Shown here: piece by piece, positions 7,951 through 16,690 of the stretch
Position numbering within the stretch: the stretch's first letter is position 1
Layout of the letters: every line of letters begins with the position of its first letter
Assembly: GCF_900215145.1 (NCBI RefSeq)
Contig: NZ_OBDO01000001.1
Location: 620,001 to 684,000, forward strand
Origin: Geodermatophilus sabuli
Lineage (GTDB): Bacteria; Actinomycetota; Actinomycetes; Mycobacteriales; Geodermatophilaceae
DNA length: 64,000 nt
Reading direction: 5' to 3'
Notes under the pieces: model-generated
The model's input: the letters and a program-made list of their open reading frames with translations, nothing else
Databases searched by the model: none
Told to the model about the DNA's origin: nothing
Made by a program: the position numbers and the translations under genes

Positions 7951-9321
7951 ATGCGTGGGTCCGCCGTAGGGGCAGTCATCGGAGCGGTGGCGCTCGCGCT
8001 CGCCGTCCCGAGCGTCGCGGTGGCAGCGCCGGACGAGGCGCGTTACCTGGTGGTGCTGCAGGACGGCGTGGCCGACCCGGCCGGCGCCGCGACCGACCTC
8101 GACCGGCAGTACGGCGGCGAGACGGAGTCGGTGTACGGCGCGGTCAACGGCTACTCCGCGGCGATGACCCAGGCCGAGGCGGAGGCGCTGGCGGCCGACC
8201 CCGCGGTGGCCTACGTCGTCACCGACGGCGAGTTCGCCCGCCTGAACAGCGAGCCCCTGCCGGTGTCCTGCCAGCAGGCGCTGAACCCCGTCGAGGCGCA
8301 GTGCGTGCCCGAGGACCTCGACCGCATCGACGGCGAGCTCAGCAGCACCGCCTCCGGGGACGGCACCGGAGCGGTCGGCACGAACATCGCCGTCATCGAC
8401 ACCGGCGTGGACCGCAGCCACCCCGACCTCAACGTCGTGGGCGGCGTCGACTGCTCGACCGGGACGCCGGTGGACTCCCCGTCGGCGTTCTCCGACGTCA
8501 TCGGGCACGGCACCTTCGTGGCCGGTGTCGCGGCGGCCCGGGACGACGGCCTCGGGGTGGTCGGTGTGGCGCCGGGCGCGCCGGTCTACAGCGTCAAGGT
8601 GTTCGACGACGCCACGGGGTCGGCCAGCAACGCCGCGATCGTCTGCGCGGCGGACTGGGTGACGCAGACCCGCCTCGACGACGACCCCGCCAACGACATC
8701 GCGGTGGCCAACATGAGCATCGGCGGGCCCGGGGCGGACGACCAGCAGTGCGGTCAGGCCAACCAGGACGTCATGCACACCGCGATCTGCCGGTCGGTCC
8801 TGGCCGGGACGTTGTACGTCGCGGCCGCCGGCAACTCCGCCGCCGACCTGGGCGGTGTCGCGCCCGCCACCTACGACGAGGTCCTCACGGTCACGGCGAT
8901 GAGCGACTACGACGGTCGCCCCGGCGCGCTGGCGGGCCCGCTCTGCTACGGCACCGACCTGGGCTCGGCGGGGGAGCGGGACGACGCCGCGGCGTCCTAC
9001 AGCAACTTCGCCACCACCGAGCGGGACCGGTTGCACACCGTCGCCGCGCCCGGCACGTGCGCGACCGGCACGCTGCCGGGCAACGTCTACGCCGCGGCCT
9101 CGGGCACGAGCTTCAGCGCCCCGCTGGTCTCGGGGGCGGCGGCGCTCTGCATCGACACCGGCCTGTGCCCCCAGGGCGACCCGCGGACCACCGGCGCCCG
9201 GATCCAGGCCGACGCCTCCGCCGCCAACACGGCCGACCAGGCCTACGGCTTCGAGGGGGACCCGCTGCGGATGGTGGCCGACCGGTACTACGGCTACCTG
9301 GTCCGCGCCGCGGCGTACTGA
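7951..9321 (+). CDS. secreted subtilisin-like serine protease (S8)
   Basis: A 456-residue preproprotease. Signal peptide ~1-26 ends in VAVAAP; an inhibitor I9 propeptide covers ~30-95 (ARYLVVLQDG to TDGEF). The catalytic triad is Asp150 in VIDTGVD, His186 in GHGTFVAGV and Ser387 in GTSFSAPLVSG, with oxyanion Asn in AAAGNSA. Several Cys pairs suggest extracellular disulfides. No C-terminal anchor or P-domain follows. The ATG at 7951 is preceded by GGGGGAG. It is a stand-alone transcription unit. Confidence 0.92.
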   Translation: MRGSAVGAVIGAVALALAVPSVAVAAPDEARYLVVLQDGVADPAGAATDLDRQYGGETESVYGAVNGYSAAMTQAEAEALAADPAVAYVVTDGEFARLNSEPLPVSCQQALNPVEAQCVPEDLDRIDGELSSTASGDGTGAVGTNIAVIDTGVDRSHPDLNVVGGVDCSTGTPVDSPSAFSDVIGHGTFVAGVAAARDDGLGVVGVAPGAPVYSVKVFDDATGSASNAAIVCAADWVTQTRLDDDPANDIAVANMSIGGPGADDQQCGQANQDVMHTAICRSVLAGTLYVAAAGNSAADLGGVAPATYDEVLTVTAMSDYDGRPGALAGPLCYGTDLGSAGERDDAAASYSNFATTERDRLHTVAAPGTCATGTLPGNVYAAASGTSFSAPLVSGAAALCIDTGLCPQGDPRTTGARIQADASAANTADQAYGFEGDPLRMVADRYYGYLVRAAAY

Positions 9322-9330
9322 CCGGGCGGG

Positions 9331-10442
9331 TCAGCGGCCCCACACCGCCGACGGGCTGTTCGAGAGCACCTCTCCCATGGCCTCGGCGAAGCGGTCGACG
9401 TCGCCGCTCGTGTTGTAGAAGTGCGGCGAGACGATGACCCGCCCGACCTTGTCCGAGACGTCGACACCCCGCTCCTTCAACCCCGCGACGACGGCCGCGG
9501 AGTCGGCGACGTCGACGGTGACGATGCCCGCCCGGGCGTCCCGCGGCGTGAGCGGCGCGACACCGAGCCCGTCCAGGACTGCGGCGACCTGCCCGGCGAG
9601 CAGGTCGACCCGCTCGAAGACCCGGGCCCAGCCGAGCTCCTCCAGGTACTCGGTGGTCGCGTCCAGGACGTAGAGCCCGGGCAGGTTCGGCGCCGAGTAC
9701 TCGAACGACCGGCTCGGCGGCGGGTTGCCGTAGCTGCGGTGGGCGGGGGTCAGCGCCTCGCGGGCCCGGTCGCGGAACACGCCGATCCCGGTCCCGAAGC
9801 CCGACAGCAGCCACTTGAAGACGCCGGCGCCGTACACGTCGACGTGCGCGAGGTCGACCGGGCAGGCGCCGAGCGCCTGGATGCCGTCGACGACGAGCAG
9901 CGCGCCGACCTCGCGGCAGGCCCGGCCCAGCCGGGTGAGGTCCAGCCGGGTCCCGGTCCAGGGATGCACGTGCGAGACGGCCAGCACGCGGGTCCGTGGG
10001 GTGAGCGCGTCGAGCAGCCGTTGCTCGGCTGCGCCGGCTCGCCCGGGTCCACCCGGACGACGGTCGCGCCGGCCGTCTCCGCCCGCGTCCAGGCCAGCAC
10101 GACGCCGGGGTAGTCGTCGGCCGCGACGACGACCTCGTCCCCGGGCCGCCACTCGACGCTGTTGGCGGCCAGGTTGAGGACCTCGCTGGTGTTGCGGAAG
10201 AACCCGACGTCCTCCAGCGGGACGCCGAGCAGTCGCGCGATGCGTTCCTTGGCCCGTGCCGCCGGTCGGTGCCACAGCGCCTGGGCGTCGACGCCGAGGC
10301 CGGCGACGTCGACGTAGTACCGGCCCGCGGCCGCCGCCGCGCCCGGCACCGGCAGCCCGACGCCGGCGGACTGCAGGTGCACCCGCCCGTCGGCGTAGGG
10401 GAAGTCCGCCCGGATCCGGGCCAGCTCCTCGTCCACGACCAC
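9331..10442 (-). pseudogene. class V aminotransferase-like gene broken by a frameshift
   Basis: Two minus-strand frames together encode a full PLP fold-type I protein. The first, from GTG 10442 (or 10436), gives VDEELARIRADFPYADGRV through VVRVDPGEPAQP; the second resumes at EQRLLDALTPRTRV and runs to the stop at 9331, including the PLP Lys in GVFKWLLSGFGTG. One base is missing near 10027. Against the intact paralog at 11031-12116 the two halves join without a gap (VDPGEPAQP-EQRLLDAL against VDPGTEAER-EDRLLAAL). It may be a true pseudogene or a sequencing error in a GC-rich tract. Confidence 0.85.
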
Positions 10443-10617
10443 TCCTCGTCCGCTCGGCCGGTGTTCCCCGCCCACGCTGCCGGTACGGCGCGTGGCGGGG
10501 AGCCGCGCTCCCACCCCGCGGAAGGCAGGTGTCGCCCCGGCGGCCGCCTCGCCCAGCCTGGGCGGACCCGTCCGGTGCGCATCGGCGCGGCGGAGCGGAC
10601 TACCCCAGGAGGCAGGC

Positions 10618-11010
10618 ATGCGACAGGAGATCCGGGCGGAGCGGTTGCACCCGCCGATCGGCCACTACACCGACGCGGTCCGCTTCGGCGACCTGCTGTT
10701 CCTGTCCGGGTGCGGACCCACGAACGAGCAGCTGGAGGTCGTCGGTGGCGACGACGCCGGGGCCCAGGCCCGGCAGGTGTACGCCAACGTGGCCACGGTG
10801 CTGGAGGCCGCGGGGGCGGGTCCGCAGGACGTCCTCTCGGTGACCACCTACCTCACCGACGTCGCGGACGCGGCCGCGGTCGACGCGGCCAAGCGCGAGT
10901 TCTTCGGGGAGATCCGCACGGCCAGCGCGACGGTCGTGGCCGCGGAGCTGGTGGTGCCCGGGGCGCGGGTGGAGGTCCAGGCCGTCGCCGGCGTCCCGTC
11001 CGGCCGCTGA
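10618..11010 (+). CDS. RidA/YjgF family enamine deaminase
   Basis: A 130-residue RidA-family protein with the fold's core LLFLSGCGP, the helix QARQVYANVATVLEAAG, the strand SVTTYLTDVADAAAVD and the terminal VPGARVEVQAVAG containing the usual Arg and Glu of the active site. RidA proteins hydrolyse reactive enamine/imine intermediates, such as 2-aminoacrylate, released by PLP enzymes. AGGAGG is placed ideally before the ATG at 10618. It is followed after 20 bases by a class V PLP enzyme, so a shared pathway is likely. Confidence 0.9.
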   Translation: MRQEIRAERLHPPIGHYTDAVRFGDLLFLSGCGPTNEQLEVVGGDDAGAQARQVYANVATVLEAAGAGPQDVLSVTTYLTDVADAAAVDAAKREFFGEIRTASATVVAAELVVPGARVEVQAVAGVPSGR

Positions 11011-11030
11011 GCGCCACCGGGGCCGCAGCG

Positions 11031-12116
11031 GTGGAGGACTGGCTGGCGCGCGTCCGGGCCGACTTCCCGTACCTGCAGGGTCGGGCCTATCTGAACTCCG
11101 GCGGAGCCGGGCTGGCCTGGCGTGGTCAGGCGGCGGCTGCCGCGACCTACTACGACGACGTCGCCAGCACCGGCGCGGACGGCCAGCAGACCTGGATGCG
11201 CCAGGGGACGCGCACCCGCGAACGGGTGGCGCGCCTGCTGGACGTGCCCGCCGGCGACGTGGGCTTCTTCCGCAACACCAGCGAGGTTCTCAACCTCGTC
11301 GCCAACAGCGTGGACTGGCGGCCGGGGGACGAGGCGGTCGTGGCGGCCGACGACTTCCCGTCGGTCGTGTGGCCGTGGGTGCGGGCGGAGGCGGCGGGCG
11401 GTCGGGTGGTGCGGGTCGACCCGGGCACCGAGGCGGAGCGGGAGGACCGGCTCCTGGCCGCGCTCACCCCACGCAGCCGGGTGCTGGCCGTCTCCCACGT
11501 GCACACCGTGACGGGGACCCGGCTCGACCTGACCCGGTTGGGCCGGGCCTGCCGCGAGGTCGGCGCCCTGCTCGTCGTCGACGGCATCCAGGCGCTCGGT
11601 GCCTGCCCGGTCGACCTCTCGCACGTCGACGTGTACGCGTCCGCGGTGTTCAAGTGGCTGCTGTCGGGCTTCGGGACCGGGATCGGCGTGTTCCGCGACC
11701 GGGCCCGGGAGCTGCTCACCCCCGCCTACCGGGGCTACCGGAACCCGCCGCCGAGCACGGCGTTCGAGTACGCCGACCCGAACTACCCGGGCCTCTACGT
11801 GCTGGACGCGACGCTGGCGTACCTCGAGGACGTCGGCTGGGCGCGGATCCACCATCGGGTGGACGTCCTCGCGCAGCGGGTCGTCGACGCGGTGCGCGGC
11901 CTGGAGCTCCCCCTGACGACGCCGCTCGGCGCGCGGGCCGGGATCGTCAGCTTCCGCACCGACGACCCCGCGGCGGTGGTCGGGGAGCTGCGCCGCCGGG
12001 GCGTGCACGTCGTGGAGAAGCTGGGTCAGGTGCGCGTCTCGCCGCACTTCTACAACTCCGACGAGGACGTCGACCGCTTCGCCGAGGTCCTGCGCGCGAC
12101 GCCGGCCGCACGGTAG
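11031..12116 (+). CDS. class V aminotransferase-like PLP enzyme
   Basis: A 361-residue PLP-dependent protein of the aminotransferase class V / cysteine-desulfurase-like fold, starting at GTG 11031 just after ridA. Visible: NTSEVLNLVAN substrate loop, cofactor Asp/Gln region LLVVDGIQALGA and the PLP-binding Lys in ASAVFKWLLSGFGTG. No active-site Cys loop typical of desulfurases is evident, so an epimerase, lyase or aminotransferase role fits better (isopenicillin-N-epimerase-like group). The inverted paralog at 9331-10442 is frameshifted; this copy is intact and probably provides the function. Confidence 0.82.
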   Translation: MEDWLARVRADFPYLQGRAYLNSGGAGLAWRGQAAAAATYYDDVASTGADGQQTWMRQGTRTRERVARLLDVPAGDVGFFRNTSEVLNLVANSVDWRPGDEAVVAADDFPSVVWPWVRAEAAGGRVVRVDPGTEAEREDRLLAALTPRSRVLAVSHVHTVTGTRLDLTRLGRACREVGALLVVDGIQALGACPVDLSHVDVYASAVFKWLLSGFGTGIGVFRDRARELLTPAYRGYRNPPPSTAFEYADPNYPGLYVLDATLAYLEDVGWARIHHRVDVLAQRVVDAVRGLELPLTTPLGARAGIVSFRTDDPAAVVGELRRRGVHVVEKLGQVRVSPHFYNSDEDVDRFAEVLRATPAAR

Positions 12117-12120
12117 GTGC

Positions 12121-12882
12121 TCAGCCCGGTGCCGGAGGGAAGCCCTCGATCCAGGCGCGCACGGTCGCGGTGAACAGCTCGGGCGCCTCGACGTTCCAGC
12201 CGTGGCCGACGCCGGGGACCACCCGGCCCGTGGCGCCGGGGACGACCGCGGGGATCAGTTGCACCGCCCGCCTGATGGCGGCCGACTCCCGGCCGCCCGC
12301 GAGCACCAGCGTCGGCGTCCGGACCGTGCGGAGCGATCGGGGGAGGCCGTAGCCGGCCACCTCGGTGGTGATCCGGCGGTACGTCCGCGGGTCCATGGCC
12401 AGCACGGTGTCGGTGAACGCCCCCTGCACCTCCGGGGGGAGACCGAGGGAGCGTGCCTGCGCCTCGACCAGGCGCCGGTTGCGCAGCTGCCGGGTGGTCA
12501 GCCACACCTGCGGCCCGAGCAGCCAGCGGTGCGGCCACGGCTCGGCGGTCACCCCGCTGACGACCGCCCGGTCCACGACGTCGGGGTGGTGTTCCAGCAG
12601 CGTCAGGGCGACGTGCCCGCCGAGGGAGAGCCCGACGACGTGGGCGCGGCCCGTCGCCGTCCGCGCCCGGACGAGCGCGGCCACCTGCCCGGCGGCGTCG
12701 GCCAGCGAGACCCACGGGACGTCGCGGCTGCGACCGTGCCCGGGCAGGTCCACGGCCAGGCAGAGGTGGTCGGCGAACGCCGGCACCTGCCGCCACCACA
12801 TCCAGCTGCTCGCGGCGACACCGTGGAGGAACACGATGGCCGGCGCGCCCGGCGAGCCGGTCGCCTCGACACCGAGCGACAC
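12121..12882 (-). CDS. alpha/beta hydrolase
   Basis: A 253-residue alpha/beta hydrolase. The oxyanion segment FLHGVAASSWMWWRQ, the nucleophile elbow GLSLGGH (Ser), an acid in the VLAGGRE region and the His in PGVGHGWNVE form the triad. The GTG at 12882 was selected because GGGAGG precedes it. Convergent with the aminotransferase gene. Substrate unknown; the size and motifs fit small-ester hydrolases of the AB_hydrolase_1 family. Confidence 0.85.
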   Translation of the reverse strand: MSLGVEATGSPGAPAIVFLHGVAASSWMWWRQVPAFADHLCLAVDLPGHGRSRDVPWVSLADAAGQVAALVRARTATGRAHVVGLSLGGHVALTLLEHHPDVVDRAVVSGVTAEPWPHRWLLGPQVWLTTRQLRNRRLVEAQARSLGLPPEVQGAFTDTVLAMDPRTYRRITTEVAGYGLPRSLRTVRTPTLVLAGGRESAAIRRAVQLIPAVVPGATGRVVPGVGHGWNVEAPELFTATVRAWIEGFPPAPG

Positions 12883-12896
12883 GACGGGGCCTCCCG

Positions 12897-13325
12897 TCAA
12901 CTCCGCCGGTTGACGACGGCGAAGGCGACCGCCAGCACCGCGACCTGGGTGAACAGCAGCAGCGCGACCACCATCTGCACCGCGGCGCCGAGCCCGATCG
13001 CGATGCCCGCGACCCCGGTGAGCGGCAGCGCGAGCAGACCCAGCACGGCGAGGGACCGGGTGAGCACGGCGTCGTCCCGCTCGTCCCCGGTCTGGCTCCA
13101 GGCCCGCTCGAAGGTCGTCGCGCGCTCCGGGCGCCGGCCCACCCGCCACGCCACTACCCCGCCGGCGACCATGGCCACCGCTGCGCCCTGGAGGAAGCCC
13201 AGGCCCATGTTCCCCGGCGCGTGCTCGCGCAGCAGCAGCCCCGTGGCGACCAGCAGCGCGATGATCGCCAGGACGATGCCGAGGGCGAGCGCCGTCTGCG
13301 TGCGGGGGCGTCGGTCAGTCGACAT
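12897..13325 (-). CDS. four-helix integral membrane protein (DUF2178-like)
   Basis: A 142-residue protein with about four transmembrane segments: LALGIVLAIIALLVATGLLL, NMGLGFLQGAAVAMVAGGVV, a pair around LAVLGLLALPLTGVAGIAIGL, and VVALLLFTQVAVLAVAFAVV. Its start overlaps the end of the Xre regulator by 11 bases, so the two are translationally coupled. Pairs of a small Xre regulator and such a membrane protein are common in bacteria; the membrane partner's role is unknown. Confidence 0.72.
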   Translation of the reverse strand: MSTDRRPRTQTALALGIVLAIIALLVATGLLLREHAPGNMGLGFLQGAAVAMVAGGVVAWRVGRRPERATTFERAWSQTGDERDDAVLTRSLAVLGLLALPLTGVAGIAIGLGAAVQMVVALLLFTQVAVLAVAFAVVNRRS

Positions 13326-13506
13326 GGAAGATCTCCTCGACGGTGCGGTGGAAGTGGCGGGCGATGGCGATGGCCAGCGGGAGGGAGGGGTCGTAGCGGC
13401 CGGTCTCGATCGAGTTGACCGTCTGCCGCGACACCTCCAACGCCTCGGCCAGTTCGCGCTGGGAGAGCCCGGCGGCCAGTCGCAGCTCACGGACGTCGTT
13501 CTGCAC
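13315..13506 (-). CDS. small Xre-family transcriptional regulator (YozG-like)
   Basis: A 63-residue protein that is only a helix-turn-helix domain: VRELRLAAGLSQRELAEAL for helices 1-2 and VSRQTVNSIETGRYDPSL for recognition helix and turn, ending in VEEIFHVD. First gene of a two-gene unit with the membrane protein. The divergent region on its 5' side holds three near-identical 16-bp palindromes, the likely operators for this protein (inference). Confidence 0.88.
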   Translation of the reverse strand: MQNDVRELRLAAGLSQRELAEALEVSRQTVNSIETGRYDPSLPLAIAIARHFHRTVEEIFHVD

Positions 13507-13520
13507 GGACTCCCCAGGTG

Positions 13521-13583
13521 GTCAAGCTCGCTTGTCACGACAAGCGTGCTTGACACATACGGGCGGTGTCAAGGGTGCTTGTC
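13521..13583. promoter_or_regulatory. three tandem 16-bp palindromic operator candidates
   Basis: Between the Xre gene and the divergent gene lie three related dyads: GTCAAGCTCGCTTGTC at 13521-13536, GACAAGCGTGCTTGAC at 13539-13554 and GTCAAGGGTGCTTGTC at 13568-13583. The shared pattern is CAAGC-NN-GCTTG flanked by GT/GA and TC/AC. Centres are 18 and 29 bp apart. Their position, symmetry and number suit a dimeric Xre repressor controlling both directions. Confidence 0.7.
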
Positions 13584-13616
13584 CCGCCGGCGGGTCGGGT
13601 GGAGGAGACGGGTGTC

Positions 13617-14141
13617 GTGAGGGACGAGATCGCACTGAGCACGGACGACCTCCGCGCGGTCGCGGGGTTCGCCGCCGAGTGCGCTCAGCAGGTGCTGGCG
13701 CTGTTCGAGCGAGACCACCCGGCCGATCCGCGACCCCGCCTGGCCGTCGACGCGGCACGTGCGTTCGCCGGCGGGGGCGAGCGCACGAAGGCGCTGCGGG
13801 TCACGGCGCTGGCGGCGCACGCGGCGGCCCGCGAGGCGGTCACCCCGGCCGCGCGGGACGCGGCGCGGGCGGCGGGCCACGCGGCCGCCGCGGCGTACCT
13901 GCACCCCTTGGCGCGGGCGACGCAGGTGAAGCACGTCCTCGGAGCGGCGGCGCACGCGGCGCGGGCCGCCGAGCTCGCGGCCGGCGACGACCGCACTGTG
14001 GGTGCCGAGGACCTCGAGCGGGCGCGGCGGTGGGCGACCCCGACCGTCGTCGACGTGCTGAAGCGCTACCCGGAGGCGCCGAGGGGCGGTGGTCGCGTCG
14101 CCGAGCTGCTCCGCGAGCTGGATACCGCCCTCCGCCGCTGA
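13617..14141 (+). CDS. putative immunity protein (Imm-5-like helical domain)
   Basis: A 174-residue Ala-rich helical protein from GTG 13617 with GGAGGAG 9 bases upstream. The order DDLRAVAGFAAECAQQVLALFE, DPRPRLAVDAARAFA and RTKALRVTALAAHAAAREA matches the family annotated as putative immunity protein (Imm-5-like), found in many actinobacteria without an obvious toxin next to it. No toxin gene is visible nearby. It faces the Xre gene across the three palindromes and may be under its control. Confidence 0.65.
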   Translation: MRDEIALSTDDLRAVAGFAAECAQQVLALFERDHPADPRPRLAVDAARAFAGGGERTKALRVTALAAHAAAREAVTPAARDAARAAGHAAAAAYLHPLARATQVKHVLGAAAHAARAAELAAGDDRTVGAEDLERARRWATPTVVDVLKRYPEAPRGGGRVAELLRELDTALRR

Positions 14142-14285
14142 GGCGGGGGCGCTTCCTGGTCACTTCACGAGCCGGGACTCGCCTCGGCGGAACGACGGCC
14201 GGTGCTCGCGCAATCCTCGGACGTGCTGGCGGTCGCCCAACCGGTCCAGGTGGTGAGCCCAGTGGGCAGGCAGGTCGCTCGACAT

Positions 14286-14505
14286 TCAGTAGCTGACCGC
14301 GATGCGGCGAGCCACGGCATCAACAGTGATCTCCCCACCGTGCGGCAGTACCAGTCGCGGATCCGTGTGCCCGAAGTCGACGTCCAGCACGACCACGGCG
14401 TCGGGTTGTACTCGGCCATGGCGCGCAGCACTGCGTCGTGCTGGTGGTTTGTGTAAGTGCTCTTGGCTGCCGGTTCGGTGGGGGTCTCCAGGGACCACGC
14501 CTCTG
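14286..14505 (-). pseudogene. C-terminal remnant of an S66 LD-carboxypeptidase-like protein
   Basis: Two minus frames give the end of a peptidase S66 (LdcA/MccF) protein. The first reads EAWSLETPTEPAAKSTYTN then HQHDAVLRAMAEYNP, and after a frameshift the second reads AVVVLDVDFGHTDPRLVLP then HGGEITVDAVARRIAVSY to the stop at 14286. The DFGHTDP segment is the characteristic end of this family, carrying the catalytic His. Nothing upstream encodes the rest, so only about 70 of roughly 330 residues survive. Confidence 0.65.
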
Positions 14506-14520
14506 GATGCGCAGAGTCGG

Positions 14521-15081
14521 CTAGTCGACGACCGGCCGGAGGGGGAACTCTCGGATGGTGTACCAAGAGTCGGCCGCGTGCGTCCCGGCGATGAGCAGGG
14601 CATGGTCCACGCCCGCCCGGATCGGTAGCTGAACACTGACCTCGGCCTCAGCTGTTCGAAGCTGCTGGACGGAGCCGCGTCGTCGTTCGCCCACCTCGCC
14701 CACGGTGAGATGTGGCACCACGCCGTCGAAGGCGCCGCCGTACGGCGCGTACTCGGGAAAGGCCTGCCACACGGCTGCGGTGAGGTCTCGGAACGGCTGC
14801 TCCGGGTCGGGGGCCAGCCAGAGCACGGCCTCGCCGAACCACTGGCACCGAGCGAACGAGCACTCGAACGCCGGGACGGAGCTCAGCGCGGCACCCAGCC
14901 GACCGAGGACTGCAGCATCGACCGCTGTGGGGTGCACGAACGGGTACATCACGGTGACGTGGGCTGGGACTCCCCAAGTCGCGGCTGCGTCCAGAGCGCG
15001 CCGATGGTCTGCGACGACGTCCTCAGCAGCGCCGATGGGAACGATGACGGCGGTCTCGGTCGGATCTCTGCTCTGATGCAC
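14521..15081 (-). CDS. 2'-5' RNA ligase / 2H phosphoesterase family protein
   Basis: A 186-residue protein with the two H-x-T motifs of the 2H phosphoesterase superfamily: HVTVMYPF and HLTVGEVG, about 95 residues apart, as required for the symmetric active site. Such enzymes act on 2',3'-cyclic or 2',5'-linked phosphodiesters. GTG 15081 is chosen because GGAGG lies 8 bases upstream; longer starts run into low-quality sequence. It sits in a decayed region among transposon remnants but appears intact. Confidence 0.75.
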   Translation of the reverse strand: MHQSRDPTETAVIVPIGAAEDVVADHRRALDAAATWGVPAHVTVMYPFVHPTAVDAAVLGRLGAALSSVPAFECSFARCQWFGEAVLWLAPDPEQPFRDLTAAVWQAFPEYAPYGGAFDGVVPHLTVGEVGERRRGSVQQLRTAEAEVSVQLPIRAGVDHALLIAGTHAADSWYTIREFPLRPVVD

Positions 15082-15574
15082 CAGTCGGACCTCCGCGCAT
15101 GGCGTCTCCTCGGCTGCCACCCATGCTGCGATCGAGGGGCGGCAAGCGCCAGGGCCGACGGCTCCGGAACAAGGGGCACACCTGGTCGGCATCCGGACCC
15201 GCCCGGTCGTCGATGCCGACGAACCCACTGCGCCGGGTCGTCATCTCCGCGGACACCGAGCAGGGCTGGTCCAGGGCCACCGTGTGCTGTGTCCTTCCGC
15301 GAGAACCATTGGCGTGGTCTCGCTGACCATCACACGATGGCCCCTTCGCGTGGGCCTCCACGCGAGCGGTGGCCTGGACTTACACCACCAGCGGGGACGT
15401 CACCCCACATCCGCGGGCCACGCCCAGCGGTGCTGGCTGCGCTGCTGATCCGCGTCATCGAGCACAGCACTGGGCAGACCTGGCGCAGGCTGTACCAGGA
15501 GTTGGACCCGCTGCATCTGATCACCCTCGGTCAGCCCGTCCTCGACTCGCCGCCGTCGTCACGAGGATCCGGGG
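15082..15574. other. intergenic stretch with possible transposase remnant
   Basis: No intact gene is supported. On the plus strand around 15421-15560 one frame reads AVLAALLIRVIEHSTGQTW then RRLYQELDPLHLITL, which looks like the C-terminal part of an IS1634/IS4-type transposase (general resemblance only). No inverted repeats or other parts of that transposase are seen. Confidence 0.35.
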
Positions 15575-16087
15575 TCAGGCTGGCGCGATTGTCGTCACCG
15601 TTCCCTTGGAGCCGCGATACTTGAGCGCCCCACCCTCCACATAGAGGACGCCGCCGCCACCAGGATTGACCGATGGGGCGGCGATGGCATTCGCGATCGC
15701 GATGACGCCCTGGCCGCCGCCGAACTGGTCCCCCGTCCGGAAGCCGACGTTCCCGCCGGCTCCGCCTGCTCCCAGCCTCTGGAACACCATGATGGGATCA
15801 AAACTGGAGTTGTCTTCCCTGCGACCGTTGATCTGCAACTCGTCCGACTGCACTGCGATTTCGTACTTCCCCCTCGCTGGGTGAGCGGCATCCGCTGCGC
15901 CTGACTCGACGAACTCGATGTCGGGGTTCGGATCGAAGATCTTTATGGAAGCAGCGCCGCCGGAATCGCTCGCTTGATCGATCCGCAGCGCCGGTTGGTT
16001 GTACTCCGCGTTCGTCGCTCTCACCTGCAGCACGGCCGATGCCGATGGGAGTTCGCCGTCATCGGACTGTATGAGGACCGTGGCCAT
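15575..16087 (-). CDS. hypothetical protein with tail-fibre-like C-terminus
   Basis: A 170-residue protein from ATG 16087 with AGGAGGAA upstream. It is rich in Gly, Asp and Asn, with a repeated beta-strand feel (VLQVRATNAEYNQPALRID, ASIKIFDPNPDIEFVE) and the C-terminal GGGVLYVEGGALKYRGSKG followed by TVTTIAPA. That ending recurs at the C-termini of actinobacterial proteins resembling phage fibre or surface structures. No signal peptide is present. The next gene in the same direction is of unknown function. Role unknown. Confidence 0.6.
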   Translation of the reverse strand: MATVLIQSDDGELPSASAVLQVRATNAEYNQPALRIDQASDSGGAASIKIFDPNPDIEFVESGAADAAHPARGKYEIAVQSDELQINGRREDNSSFDPIMVFQRLGAGGAGGNVGFRTGDQFGGGQGVIAIANAIAAPSVNPGGGGVLYVEGGALKYRGSKGTVTTIAPA

Positions 16088-16151
16088 GAGTTCCTCCTGT
16101 TGTTCACGAGCAGCCTCGGGCGGTCTTCCTTGAGCCCCGGCAGCGTGACGA

Positions 16152-16517
16152 TCACCAGATGACGCCACGTTGCGCCAGGGACGCCTCCATCTCCAGGCGG
16201 TGAACCCCGTCGAACGGGGGGCGCCCCGGCCACGGGATGTCGAGCGCCTCACAGCACGCCCACAGGGTGTCGTCGTAGGCGAGGCTCACGCTCTGCAGTC
16301 GCGCTGAGCGGCGCGGCAGATCAGAGCGCTCGATCCGGCAGTAGTCGCACTCGAGCCGGCGCAAATCGCCTGCGAGCCGTTTGATCTCCGAGCCCCGAGA
16401 CCCGGCGCCTGATCGGGTAGCACCATGTTCTCGAGTCCACCACTCGAGCGCCTTGGCGAAGGCGATGAAGGATCCTGCGGGCGCGAACGTGAGGACGGCG
16501 TAGAGGAGGAGGTCCAT
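16152..16517 (-). CDS. single-pass membrane hypothetical protein
   Basis: A 121-residue protein from ATG 16517 with GGGAGG about 9 bases upstream. An N-terminal membrane segment (LLLYAVLTFAPAGSFIAFAK) is followed by a basic region, CDYCRIE and CCEALDIPW, giving four Cys in two pairs. Not recognised. Codon use is somewhat less GC-biased than the core genes, consistent with the decayed region around it. Confidence 0.5.
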   Translation of the reverse strand: MDLLLYAVLTFAPAGSFIAFAKALEWWTREHGATRSGAGSRGSEIKRLAGDLRRLECDYCRIERSDLPRRSARLQSVSLAYDDTLWACCEALDIPWPGRPPFDGVHRLEMEASLAQRGVIW

Positions 16518-16690
16518 CGGTGAACACCTCCCAGGATGTGTCCTGTACTGAGACAGAGCGCGCCTCGGCCCCGGGAGATACAGCCGACGGCAAGAAATCC
16601 GGGTCCGGCCATGGGGTCCTGGCCGCTTCGGAGAGCACCTTCGGCGGATTGGGGTGCCCCCGGTTCGGTTGAGTCGGGTTCTTGGAATCC

